From positions 2,232,001 to 2,296,000 of the forward strand of contig NZ_CP108095.1 in assembly GCF_036194065.1 (NCBI RefSeq): a stretch of 64,000 nucleotides of DNA, written 5' to 3'. The stretch comes from Streptomyces sp. NBC_00239 (lineage in GTDB: Bacteria; Actinomycetota; Actinomycetes; Streptomycetales; Streptomycetaceae). Positions 26,079 to 33,913 of this stretch are shown piece by piece. Position 1 is the stretch's first letter. Every line of letters starts with the position of its first letter. Below the pieces are notes generated by a model that made no database searches, was not told the DNA's origin, and worked only from the letters and a program-made list of their open reading frames with translations. The translations under genes and the position numbers were made by a program.

Positions 26079-27194
26079 CTACTTCAGGCCGACGGTCGCG
26101 CAGGCGGCCGCGTACTTGGCGGTGCAGATCTCGTCGACCGAGTACACGCCGTCCTTGACCACAGTGTCCTTGATGTTGTCCTTGGTCAGCGAGACGACCG
26201 GGACCAGCACCGACGGGACGGCCTTGGTGGTGGGGCTGTCGACCGTGGACTTCGCGACGCCGTCGAGCTTCTCGCCCTTGGCCAGCGCGACGGCCATCTC
26301 GGCGGCGGCCGCGGCCTCGGGGGCGTACGGCTTGTAGACGCTCATGAACTGCTCGCCCGCCACGATCCGCTGCACACCGGCGAGTTCGGCGTCCTGGCCG
26401 GTCACGGGCGGCAGCGGGGTGACGCCGCCGGCCTTGAGGGCCGTGATGATGCCGCCGGCCATGCCGTCGTTCGCCGAGTAGACGCCGACGATCTTGTCCT
26501 TGCCGAGCGCGGAGATCGCGGCCGCCATGTTGGTGTTGGCGTTCTCCGGCTTCCACTCCTTGGTGTCGTACTCCTTGCCGATGGTCACCTTGCCGTCGAG
26601 GACGGAGTGTGCGCCCTTCTTGAACAGGGCGGCGTTCGGGTCGGTGACCGAGCCGTTCATCATCACGACCTGGCCGGCCTTGGCCTTGTCGCCCAGGGCC
26701 TCCAGCAGCGCCTTGCCCTGGACGCGGCCGACCTCTTCGTTGTCGAAGGAGGTGTAGGCGTCGATCGGGCCCTCGGCCAGGCGGTCGTACGCGACGACCG
26801 GGATGCCGGCCTCCTTGGCCTTCTTCACCGAGCCGGCGATGGCCTTGGCGTCCACGGCGTCGATGATCAGCGCGTTCACCTTGTTGGTGATCATCGTGTC
26901 GACCTGGGCGTTCTGCGTGGTCGCGTCCTGCTTGGCGTTGGCGTAGATGACCTCGGCCTTGCCGCCGGTGAGCTCGGCGATCTTCTTCTCGATGAGCGGC
27001 TTGTCGAACTTCTCGTACCGCGCGGTCTGGTTCTCCGGAAGGAGCAGGCCGATCTTGATGGCATCACCCGCGGCCGGGGTGCCCGAGCCATTGGCCTTCT
27101 CGCCGGACTCCTTGGCGGAGCCGCAGGCGGCGAGAGAGACGGCCATCGCGGTGGCCGCGACGGCGACAGCGGCACGACGCATACGCGTGTTCAT
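26079..27194 (-). CDS. xylF: Sugar ABC transporter substrate-binding lipoprotein XylF
   Basis: This 371-residue lipoprotein captures sugar outside the membrane for XylGH. It has a basic N-terminus, a hydrophobic stretch and the lipobox LAAC with Cys24. The mature part is a type-I periplasmic binding fold of the xylose/ribose group: KIGLLLPENQTARYEKFDKPL, ANAKQDATTQNAQVDTMI, VNALIIDAVDAKAIAGSV, IPVVAYDRLAEGP, and VTGQDAELAGVQRIVAGEQFMSVYKP. It is read from upstream of 27194, with rok7B7 further upstream on the same strand and its own terminator between. Rok7B7 control is expected from S. coelicolor. Confidence 0.93.
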   Translation of the reverse strand: MNTRMRRAAVAVAATAMAVSLAACGSAKESGEKANGSGTPAAGDAIKIGLLLPENQTARYEKFDKPLIEKKIAELTGGKAEVIYANAKQDATTQNAQVDTMITNKVNALIIDAVDAKAIAGSVKKAKEAGIPVVAYDRLAEGPIDAYTSFDNEEVGRVQGKALLEALGDKAKAGQVVMMNGSVTDPNAALFKKGAHSVLDGKVTIGKEYDTKEWKPENANTNMAAAISALGKDKIVGVYSANDGMAGGIITALKAGGVTPLPPVTGQDAELAGVQRIVAGEQFMSVYKPYAPEAAAAAEMAVALAKGEKLDGVAKSTVDSPTTKAVPSVLVPVVSLTKDNIKDTVVKDGVYSVDEICTAKYAAACATVGLK

Positions 27195-27261
27195 CTTGTG
27201 AACCTCCCTGACGAGGCCGCGTCCTTGCGGCCGAGGTGGACGTGAGTCAACTCGGCCACAA

Positions 27262-27299
27262 CCTTGTCGTCAAGGAGTGAAGACTTAACGAGATGACAA
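27262..27299. promoter_or_regulatory. Inverted-repeat region upstream of xylF
   Basis: CCTTG-TCGT-CAAGG (27262-27275) and the wider TTGTC...GACAA pair (27264-27268 / 27295-27299) lie 70-105 bp before the xylF start. It is a candidate binding area for the ROK regulator or part of the promoter; I have no recalled Rok7B7 consensus to test it. Confidence 0.3.
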
Positions 27300-27330
27300 C
27301 GGTGCCATTCGTTATCTAACTGAACGCACG

Positions 27331-27362
27331 AAGGTGGCCGCTGAGAGGACTGCGGCCACCTT
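27331..27362 (-). terminator. Terminator after rok7B7
   Basis: AAGGTGGCCGC and GCGGCCACCTT form a perfect 11-bp stem with a 10-nt loop, 30 bp after the stop. Confidence 0.8.
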
Positions 27363-27391
27363 GGACGATGCTGCGGACACGAGCGGGGAGG

Positions 27392-28561
27392 TCACCCCGG
27401 CAGAAGTGTCGAATCACCCATCTCGCTCAGTACGAGCGCGAGCGCCCCGAGCACCTCGGCCCGGCTGCCCAGCGCGCCCGTCGCCACCGACAACTGCCGT
27501 GCGGCGCTGGGGATCGCGTACCGCGACACGGAGTCGCGGATGGGCGCGAGGACCAGCTCCCCGGCCTCCGCGAGGCTGCCGCCGAGCACCACCCGGCTGG
27601 GGTTGAGGAGGTTGCAGAGGTTGGCGACACCGCTGCCGATGTGCCGGCCCACGTCCGCGATCACCCGGCGGCAGCCGGGGTCGCCGTCCCGGGCGAGCTT
27701 GACCACGCCCTCCATCGTCAACTCGGGCCCGTGGCTGCCCTGGAGCAGCGGCAGCACGTACCGGGCGGCGGCGAAGGTCTCCAGGCAGCCGCGGTTGCCG
27801 CACCGGCACACCGGGCCCGACTCGTCGAGGGTGATGTGCCCGATCTCCCCCGCGGTGCCCCCCGGACCGCGGTAGATCTGCCCGTTTATGACGAGGCCGG
27901 CGCCGACGCCGCTGGCCACCTTGATGTACGCGAGGTCCTTCACGCCGCGCCCGCTGCCCCACACCAGCTCGCCCAGCGCGCCGAGATTGGCGTCGTTGTC
28001 GACGTACACGGGCACGCCCAGGCGCTGCGACAGTTCCTGGCGCGGATTGATGCCCGCCCAGCCCGGAAGGATGGCGGTGGAGCCCAGGGTGCCGGACTCC
28101 ACGTCGATCGGGCCGGGGACGCCCAGGCCCACCCCGATGACCTTGTCCCGGCCCACTCCGACGGTCGTGATCAGCTGTCCGACCAGCGCTTCCGCCCGGT
28201 CGAAGCCGTCCGCCCAGGAGGCGTCCACGTCCAGCGGCTCGGCCTCCTCGGCCAGCACCTGGTGGGCCAGGTTGCCGACGGCCACGCGCAGGTGCTCGTG
28301 CCCGAAGTCGACGCCGATCACGATGCCCGCGTCACCGCTGAGCGAGACGCTGCGCGCGCGGCGGCCGCCGGCCGAGGTGTCCGTGACCTCGACGGTGCCG
28401 CCCTCCTTCAGCTCCCGGACGATGTTGGACACCGTCGCCGCCGACAGACCGGTGGTACGGGCGATCTCCGCCTGGGTCAGCGAACCCGCGAGCCGCACGG
28501 CACGCACGACCCTTTCGAGATTCGCCCGGTGCAGCGACGACTGCGAACCCGGAGTCTCCAC
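27392..28561 (-). CDS. rok7B7: ROK-family transcriptional regulator Rok7B7
   Basis: This 389-residue protein has an N-terminal winged HTH (LTQAEIARTTGLSAATVSNIV, about 28-50) fused to a ROK sugar-kinase-like domain: GVDFGHEHLRVAVG, VGLGVPGPID, DNDANLGALGELVWG, GHITLDESG, and the zinc motif CRCGNRGCLE. In S. coelicolor the orthologue (recalled as SCO6008) controls xylFGH, carbon catabolite repression and antibiotic production. Position next to xylF supports this identity. The GTG start at 28561 is used; the magnesium transporter locus is divergent on the other side. Ligand and operator are not visible from sequence. Confidence 0.88.
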   Translation of the reverse strand: METPGSQSSLHRANLERVVRAVRLAGSLTQAEIARTTGLSAATVSNIVRELKEGGTVEVTDTSAGGRRARSVSLSGDAGIVIGVDFGHEHLRVAVGNLAHQVLAEEAEPLDVDASWADGFDRAEALVGQLITTVGVGRDKVIGVGLGVPGPIDVESGTLGSTAILPGWAGINPRQELSQRLGVPVYVDNDANLGALGELVWGSGRGVKDLAYIKVASGVGAGLVINGQIYRGPGGTAGEIGHITLDESGPVCRCGNRGCLETFAAARYVLPLLQGSHGPELTMEGVVKLARDGDPGCRRVIADVGRHIGSGVANLCNLLNPSRVVLGGSLAEAGELVLAPIRDSVSRYAIPSAARQLSVATGALGSRAEVLGALALVLSEMGDSTLLPG

Positions 28562-28783
28562 GCCTCATCCACTCCTGCCCTGTAGCGACGGCCGGCCGTC
28601 GCCCCCCGGCCGGGACCGCACGCCCTGTGTCGCTGGCGGGCGAGACCCCGGCGTCTCTCCAACTTGTGAACCCTAAGTCGAGCCTTTGGCCCTTCAGACG
28701 TCAAGAGGCTGACACAGCACGAATCAGCCAGTACCAGTCATAAGTATGAGAGATCCGGCCCAGGAGTTCGTGTTACGGTCGCT

Positions 28784-28828
28784 GAGGCGCCGATCCTCTG
28801 CGGCTTTTCCGGCCGGACCCGGCGCCTC
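28784..28828 (+). ncRNA. Structured 5' leader stem upstream of mgtA
   Basis: GAGGCGCC (28784-28791) and GGCGCCTC (28821-28828) pair perfectly around a region with its own TCCGGCCGGA palindrome. It precedes the leader ORF by 31 bp. It does not fit the M-box riboswitch consensus as I recall it. I call it a putative regulatory RNA element only. Confidence 0.4.
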
Positions 28829-28859
28829 TTCGACCGCGCGACGCAAGGAGGTGTTCGGG

Positions 28860-28901
28860 ATGAGTCCCGATCGAAGTTCCTGCCGCGCGCTCGCCGTCTG
28901 A
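28860..28901 (+). CDS. Putative 13-residue leader peptide of mgtA
   Basis: AAGGAGG at 28845-28851 lies 8 bp before an ATG that opens MSPDRSSCRALAV and stops at 28899-28901. This is one of the strongest ribosome binding sites in the window, 266 bp before the mgtA start. A terminator-like stem follows at 28922-28949. The arrangement is that of a translated attenuator. What would stall the ribosome is unknown; the peptide has Pro-Asp early, then Arg-Ser-Ser-Cys-Arg. Confidence 0.5.
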   Translation: MSPDRSSCRALAV

Positions 28902-28921
28902 CCCGCTCAGCGGCCTGTTCC

Positions 28922-28949
28922 CGCGAGCCCGCCCTCCCGGGCCCTCGCG
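28922..28949 (+). terminator. Possible attenuator stem in the mgtA leader
   Basis: CGCGAG and CTCGCG with inner CCCG/CGGG pairing (2-nt bulge), followed by TTT, 20 bp after the leader ORF stop. The remaining 210 bp to mgtA shows no further gene, so the 28562-29166 gap is leader and promoter DNA. Confidence 0.45.
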
Positions 28950-29166
28950 TTTCCCCACGGTTTTCCGCGCCCTTGCGCGTGCTTCCGTTCCCCGATTCTT
29001 CCTTCCGCATGCCCTGACGCGCCCGTAGCGGCGCCCCAAGGGATGCGACACACCCATGCCGACCTGCGGGTCCCGGCCGCCTCGGGGCGCCGTCCGCCGG
29101 TCCATGACCACTCCGGGTGACCGGACGGCTCCGCGCTGTCCCGCCCCGCCCGGAGGGAGGCTCATC

Positions 29167-31914
29167 ATGACCATGCTCACCCCTCTGACCCCGAAGAAGC
29201 TCGCTCCGCCGGGCCCCGGCCGCCGCGAGCGCAAGGCCGCCGAACTGGCCGCCCGCACCCGTGAGGCCGGCGAGCGCCTCGCCGGCCTCAGCGCCGCCCC
29301 CGCCGTCACGGTCCTTCAGGACATGGACACCTGCCGCAGCGGCCTCACCCAGGCCGAGGCCGTCCGCCGCCTGGAGCGCCACGGCCCGAACACCGTCGCC
29401 CAGGAGCGCGCCCCGCGCTGGTTCGTCCAGCTGGCGAGGGCGTACGCCAACCCGTTCATCGCCGTCCTGGTCTTCCTGGCCGCGGTCATGTACTGGCAGG
29501 ACCCCGCGGACCCGGGCGTGGTCATCCTCTCCGCGATGGTGGGGATCAGCGGCCTGCTGCGCTTCTGGCAGGAGTACCGCTCGGGCCGGGCGGCCGACGC
29601 GCTGAAGAAGCTCGTCACCACCACCTGCGCGGTCCAGCGCCGGGCCGGCAGCGGGTCCGTCCCCACCACCGTCGAACTGCCGATGAGCCAGGTGGTCCCC
29701 GGCGACCTGGTCCGGCTCGCCGCCGGCGACCTCGTCCCGGCCGACCTGCGGCTGCTCACCTCCAAGGACCTGATGGTCAGCCAGGCCGCGCTGTCCGGCG
29801 AGTCGCTGCCGGTGGCCAAGTCAGACACTCCCCCGCGCTCCGCCGGTGGATCCCCCGCGGCGGGGGACCTCGGACAGCAGGAGACCGGCGACCCGGTCGA
29901 GGCGGGCAACCTGTGCCTGATGGGTACCTCGGTGACCTCCGGAACGGCCACCGGCGTGGTCGTCGCCACCGGCTCCGACAGCTACTTCGGCTCGATGGCC
30001 GGCTCGCTGGCCGGCGAGCGCCCCCAGACCAACTTCGACACCGGCGTGCGCAAGGTCAGCTACCTGCTGATCCGCTTCATGCTGGTGATGGTCCCGGTGG
30101 TGTTCGCGATCAACGGCCTCACCAAGGGCGACTGGGACGAGGCGTTCCTCTTCGCCGTGGCCGTCGCGGTGGGCCTGACCCCCGAGATGCTGCCGATGGT
30201 GGTCTCCGCCAACCTGGCCCGCGGCGCGGTCGCGATGTCGAAGCACAAGGTCGTCGTCAAGCGGCTGAACGCGATCCAGAACCTGGGCGCCATGGACGTG
30301 CTGTGCACGGACAAGACCGGCACCCTCACCGAGGACCGGATCGTCCTGGACCGCTATCTGGACGTGCACGGCAACGAGGACGACGAGGTCCTCGAGTACG
30401 GCTACCTCAACGCGCACTTCCAGACGGGCCTGCGCAACCTGATGGACCAGGCGGTCATCGACCGCGTCAGCGAGGCCGAGGAGGTTGTCGTCGACGCACG
30501 GTTCTCGATGGTCGACGAGATCCCCTTCGACTTCGCCCGACGCCGCATGTCGGTGGTCCTGGCGCGCAACGGCCTCCTGGGGGCCGCCGGCCGCCCCGAG
30601 CACGTCCTGATCACCAAGGGCGCGGTCGAGGAGGTCCTCGACCGGTGCAGCCACCTGACGCACCACGGCGAGACGATCGAGCTGACCGCGGAATTGCGCC
30701 GGGAGGCCACGCGGATCGCCGAGGACGACAACCGGCGGGGCCTGCGGGTGCTGGCGGTCGCCACCCGGACCGTGGACGTCCCGCGGGACACCTACACGGT
30801 GGCCGACGAGGACGGCCTGACCCTGGTCGGCTTCCTCGCCTTCCTCGACCCGCCGAAGGCCAGCGCGGCCGCCGCCCTTCAGGGCCTGGCGGACAAGGGG
30901 ATCGCGGTCAAGGTCGTCACCGGCGACAACGAGCTGGTCGCCGCCCGGGTGTGCGCGGACGTGGGCCTCGACGTGGGCGAGGTCGTCACGGGTGCCGCCA
31001 CGGAAGCGCTCGACGACGTCCGGCTCCGCCGACTGGCCGCCCGTACCACGGTGTTCGCCAAGGTCAACCCGGTCCAGAAGGCCCGCATCGTGCGCGCCCT
31101 CCAGGCCGGCGGGCACACGGTCGGCTTCCTCGGCGACGGCATCAACGACGCCGCGGCGCTGCGGGACGCGGACGTCGGCATCTCGGTGGACACCGCCGTC
31201 GACATCGCCAAGGAGTCGGCGGACATCATCCTGCTGGAGAAGGACCTGACCGTCCTGGAGCACGGCGTCGTCCAGGGCCGGACCACCTTCGGCAACACCA
31301 TCAAGTACGTCAAGATGACCGCGTCGTCGAACTTCGGCAACGTCTTCTCGGTGCTGGTCGCCTCGGCGTTCATCCCCTTCCAGCCGATGCTGGCGGTCAT
31401 GCTGCTGGTGCAGAACCTGGTCTACGACATCGCCCAGCTGGCGACGCCGTGGGACCGGATGGACGAGGAGTACCTGCGCGAGCCGCGGAACTGGGACGCC
31501 AAGGGCATCGGCCGGTTCATGGTGACCATCGGACCGATCAGCTCGATCTTCGACATCGCGATGTTCGTGATCATGTGGAACGTGTTCGGCGCGAACACCG
31601 AGGCGAACCAGGCGCTGTTCCAGTCCGGCTGGTTCGTCGAGGGCCTGCTCTCCCAGACCCTGATCGTCCACATGATCCGCACCCGCAAGATCCCGTTCGT
31701 GCAGTCCCGGGCCTCGTGGCCGGTCATGGTGACGACCGTGCTCGCGGTGCTGGCCGGACTGTGGCTGCCGTTCTCGCCGCTGGCCGCGTCGCTGGGCTTC
31801 GTACCCCTGCCCGCCGGCTACTTCCCGTGGCTGGTCGCCGTGCTCCTCGCCTACTGCACGCTGACGCAGCTGGTGAAGACGGCGTACGTCCGCAGGTTCG
31901 GCACCTGGCTGTGA
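29167..31914 (+). CDS. mgtA: Magnesium-translocating P-type ATPase
   Basis: This 915-residue class IIIB P-type ATPase imports Mg2+. It has an N-terminal cytosolic region, helices from about 100, the actuator motif (SQAALSGESLPVAK), the phosphorylation site DKTGTLT with Asp382, a nucleotide-binding domain (ITKGAVEEVL; KVVTGDNELVAARVC), the hinge GDGINDAAALRDADVGISVDTAVDIAKESADII split across two motifs, and six C-terminal helices. LLVQNLVYDIAQLATPWDRMD is typical of MgtA/MgtB. GGAGG at 29156-29160 sets the ATG at 29167. As I recall, S. coelicolor has no gene for this between ngc and rok7B7, so the locus may be an insertion. Confidence 0.92.
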   Translation: MTMLTPLTPKKLAPPGPGRRERKAAELAARTREAGERLAGLSAAPAVTVLQDMDTCRSGLTQAEAVRRLERHGPNTVAQERAPRWFVQLARAYANPFIAVLVFLAAVMYWQDPADPGVVILSAMVGISGLLRFWQEYRSGRAADALKKLVTTTCAVQRRAGSGSVPTTVELPMSQVVPGDLVRLAAGDLVPADLRLLTSKDLMVSQAALSGESLPVAKSDTPPRSAGGSPAAGDLGQQETGDPVEAGNLCLMGTSVTSGTATGVVVATGSDSYFGSMAGSLAGERPQTNFDTGVRKVSYLLIRFMLVMVPVVFAINGLTKGDWDEAFLFAVAVAVGLTPEMLPMVVSANLARGAVAMSKHKVVVKRLNAIQNLGAMDVLCTDKTGTLTEDRIVLDRYLDVHGNEDDEVLEYGYLNAHFQTGLRNLMDQAVIDRVSEAEEVVVDARFSMVDEIPFDFARRRMSVVLARNGLLGAAGRPEHVLITKGAVEEVLDRCSHLTHHGETIELTAELRREATRIAEDDNRRGLRVLAVATRTVDVPRDTYTVADEDGLTLVGFLAFLDPPKASAAAALQGLADKGIAVKVVTGDNELVAARVCADVGLDVGEVVTGAATEALDDVRLRRLAARTTVFAKVNPVQKARIVRALQAGGHTVGFLGDGINDAAALRDADVGISVDTAVDIAKESADIILLEKDLTVLEHGVVQGRTTFGNTIKYVKMTASSNFGNVFSVLVASAFIPFQPMLAVMLLVQNLVYDIAQLATPWDRMDEEYLREPRNWDAKGIGRFMVTIGPISSIFDIAMFVIMWNVFGANTEANQALFQSGWFVEGLLSQTLIVHMIRTRKIPFVQSRASWPVMVTTVLAVLAGLWLPFSPLAASLGFVPLPAGYFPWLVAVLLAYCTLTQLVKTAYVRRFGTWL

Positions 31915-31918
31915 GCCA

Positions 31919-31967
31919 CGACCCGTACGGGGCTCCGCCGCGGGCCGGCGGAGCCCCGTACGGGTCG
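31919..31967. terminator. Bidirectional terminator between mgtA and ngcG
   Basis: Two 21-bp arms (31919-31939 and 31947-31967, CGACCCGTACGGGGCTCCGC... and its complement) pair perfectly around a 7-nt loop, between convergent genes. It is the longest perfect stem in the window. Confidence 0.9.
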
Positions 31968-31973
31968 CGGGGG

Positions 31974-32909
31974 CTACTTCAGGGTGGCCGAGGTGAGGCC
32001 GGCCTGGATCTGGCGCTGGAAGGACAGGTAGACCACCAGCATGGGGATCATCGCGATGGTGACGCCCGCGAACAGCACGGGCAGGTCCGTCTCGTAGCCC
32101 ATCTGGTACTGGAGCTGCACGAGGCCCTGGGTGAGCATGTAGCGCTCGGGGTCGCTGCTGCTCTGGGGCTGCATCAGCACGGCCGGCAGGATGTACTGGT
32201 TCCACTGGCCCAGCACGTTGAAGATCCCGACGCTGATCAGGCCGGGCTTGGCCATCGGCAGCATCACCTGGAAGAAGATGCGCGTGTGCGAGGCCCCGTC
32301 GATGACCGCCGCCTCGTGCACCGCCGTGGGCAGGGTGCGGAAGAACGAGTGCATGAAGAACACCGTGAACGGCATCGAGTAGGCGACGTACACCAGGATC
32401 AGGCCCTGGTAGCTGTTCAGCATGTCCAGCCGTTTGACCATGAAGAACAGCGGGACGAGCGCCAGGAAGACGGGGAACATGGCCCCGCTGACGAAGAAGT
32501 AGTAGATGATCCGGTTCCCGGTGAAGGGGTACCGGGCCAGCACGTACGCGGCCATCGAGCCGAACAGCATGGTCAGCGGGACCGAGAACACCATCACGAT
32601 CAGGGTGTTGGCGAAGTAGTCGCCGATGCCCTTGCTCCAGGCCCGCCCGAAGGCGTCGAAATGCCAGTTGGAGGGCCAGCTGAGGGCCGATCCGCCGATC
32701 TGCGCGTCGGTCTTGAAGGCGCCGAGCGCGAGCCAGATCAGCGGCAGGACGATCAGTATCGCCCAGACGGCGAGGAAGCCGTGGGAGAAGACGTTCAGGG
32801 CCATGCCCTCGGAGCGGCGCTTGTCGCGCTCGTCGGTGCGCCCGGAGTCGCCGCTCCGCTCGGCGGCCGCCTCGCCCGGCGCCTTGATCACAGTGGACTC
32901 GGTGGTCAT
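31974..32909 (-). CDS. ngcG: N-acetylglucosamine/chitobiose ABC transporter permease NgcG
   Basis: This 311-residue inner-membrane protein has six hydrophobic segments and the CUT1 permease EAA motif (VHEAAVIDGASHTRIFFQVMLP). A polar 50-residue N-terminus precedes helix 1 (GFLAVWAILIVLPLIWLALGAF). It pairs with NgcF to form the channel; the ATPase is not encoded here, and MsiK usually serves such importers in Streptomyces. GGGAG precedes the ATG at 32909; an upstream start would overlap ngcF. It lies 13 bp after ngcF and is last in the operon. Confidence 0.9.
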   Translation of the reverse strand: MTTESTVIKAPGEAAAERSGDSGRTDERDKRRSEGMALNVFSHGFLAVWAILIVLPLIWLALGAFKTDAQIGGSALSWPSNWHFDAFGRAWSKGIGDYFANTLIVMVFSVPLTMLFGSMAAYVLARYPFTGNRIIYYFFVSGAMFPVFLALVPLFFMVKRLDMLNSYQGLILVYVAYSMPFTVFFMHSFFRTLPTAVHEAAVIDGASHTRIFFQVMLPMAKPGLISVGIFNVLGQWNQYILPAVLMQPQSSSDPERYMLTQGLVQLQYQMGYETDLPVLFAGVTIAMIPMLVVYLSFQRQIQAGLTSATLK

Positions 32910-32922
32910 GGTGTTCTCCCGC

Positions 32923-33867
32923 TCAGTACTCGATGCGATCGCGGCGGGTGGCACGCAGCGTGATGATGGAGAGGATCATGGTGAGGACGAGCATGACCAC
33001 GCCCATGGCGCAGGCGTAGCCGCTCTGGCCCAGGTAGAGGAAGTTGCGCATCAGGACCGTGGCCATGACCTCGCTGTGGTGGTCGGGGCCGCCGCCGAAC
33101 TGGCCCGAGGTCATCGTCGACACGAGGACGAACATGTCCATCGCGACGATGCCGAGGTAGACCGCGGAGGTCTGCACCGAGTCCCACAGCAGCGGCAGGG
33201 TGACCTTGAAGAAGGTCTGGCCGCGGCCGGCGCCGTCGAGCAGCGCCGCCTCGTAGATGTCCTTGGGCACAGACTGCATGGCGGCGGAGAAGAGCACGAG
33301 GTAGAAGCCGACCCCGTGCCAGACCACGACCAGCAGCAGGCACCACAGCACGAACTTCGGCTCGTTGAGCCATTCGATCGGCTTCTGCGGGTCGACCAGG
33401 CCGAGCTTGATCAGCACGCCGTTGAGGAGGCCGCCCTCGTCGCTGCGGTAGACCGCCCCGAACAGCACGGCGAGGATGGTGAGGGACAGCACCTGCGGGA
33501 AGAAGTAGACGATCTTGTAGAACCCCGAGCCGCGGACGCCCTGGACACCGCCGGCGCCGCCCCGCCCGCCCGCGTTCACCATGAAGGCGAAGAACAGGGC
33601 GAGCAGGATGGTGATCACCGGGACGAACACCAGGAGCAGCAGGTTGTGCCAGATCGCGCTGAGGAATACCTCGTCCTCCATCAGGGCCTGGTAGTTCTCC
33701 AGGCCGACGAAGTCGAACGTCGGCGACTGGCCGCTCCAGTTGGTGAAGGAATAGCCGAATGTCTGAACATACGGCCAGATGACGAAGGTCAGGTACAGCG
33801 CGAGGGGTACGAAGAGGAAGCCGGCGATGAAGCCGCCCCGTCCCCTGCTCTTGGCTACGTGGCTCAT
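32923..33867 (-). CDS. ngcF: N-acetylglucosamine/chitobiose ABC transporter permease NgcF
   Basis: This 314-residue permease has six hydrophobic segments (GFLFVPLALYLTFVIWPYV; LLLLVFVPVITILLALFFAF; VYFFPQVLSLTILAVLFGAV and others) and the EAA loop PKDIYEAALLDGAGRGQTFF. A Gly-rich insertion (GGRGGAGGVQGVRGSG) joins helices 2 and 3. It is co-directional with ngcE, 46 bp downstream of it, and works with NgcG. It belongs to the CUT1 family; substrate is assigned from the binding protein and the locus. Confidence 0.9.
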   Translation of the reverse strand: MSHVAKSRGRGGFIAGFLFVPLALYLTFVIWPYVQTFGYSFTNWSGQSPTFDFVGLENYQALMEDEVFLSAIWHNLLLLVFVPVITILLALFFAFMVNAGGRGGAGGVQGVRGSGFYKIVYFFPQVLSLTILAVLFGAVYRSDEGGLLNGVLIKLGLVDPQKPIEWLNEPKFVLWCLLLVVVWHGVGFYLVLFSAAMQSVPKDIYEAALLDGAGRGQTFFKVTLPLLWDSVQTSAVYLGIVAMDMFVLVSTMTSGQFGGGPDHHSEVMATVLMRNFLYLGQSGYACAMGVVMLVLTMILSIITLRATRRDRIEY

Positions 33868-33913
33868 GGTGTCCGTCCCTGGTGTCCCGGATGCCCGTCG
33901 GACGACTGCGCGG

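Noticed and set aside
28741..28900. Possible M-box (ykoK) magnesium riboswitch before mgtA
   Set aside because: GCTGAGGCGCCG resembles the start of the M-box, but the other conserved blocks I recall (the ACGCYGCYGCCC region and the AGUGCUAAAGCUCU end) are absent, so I call only an undefined leader element.
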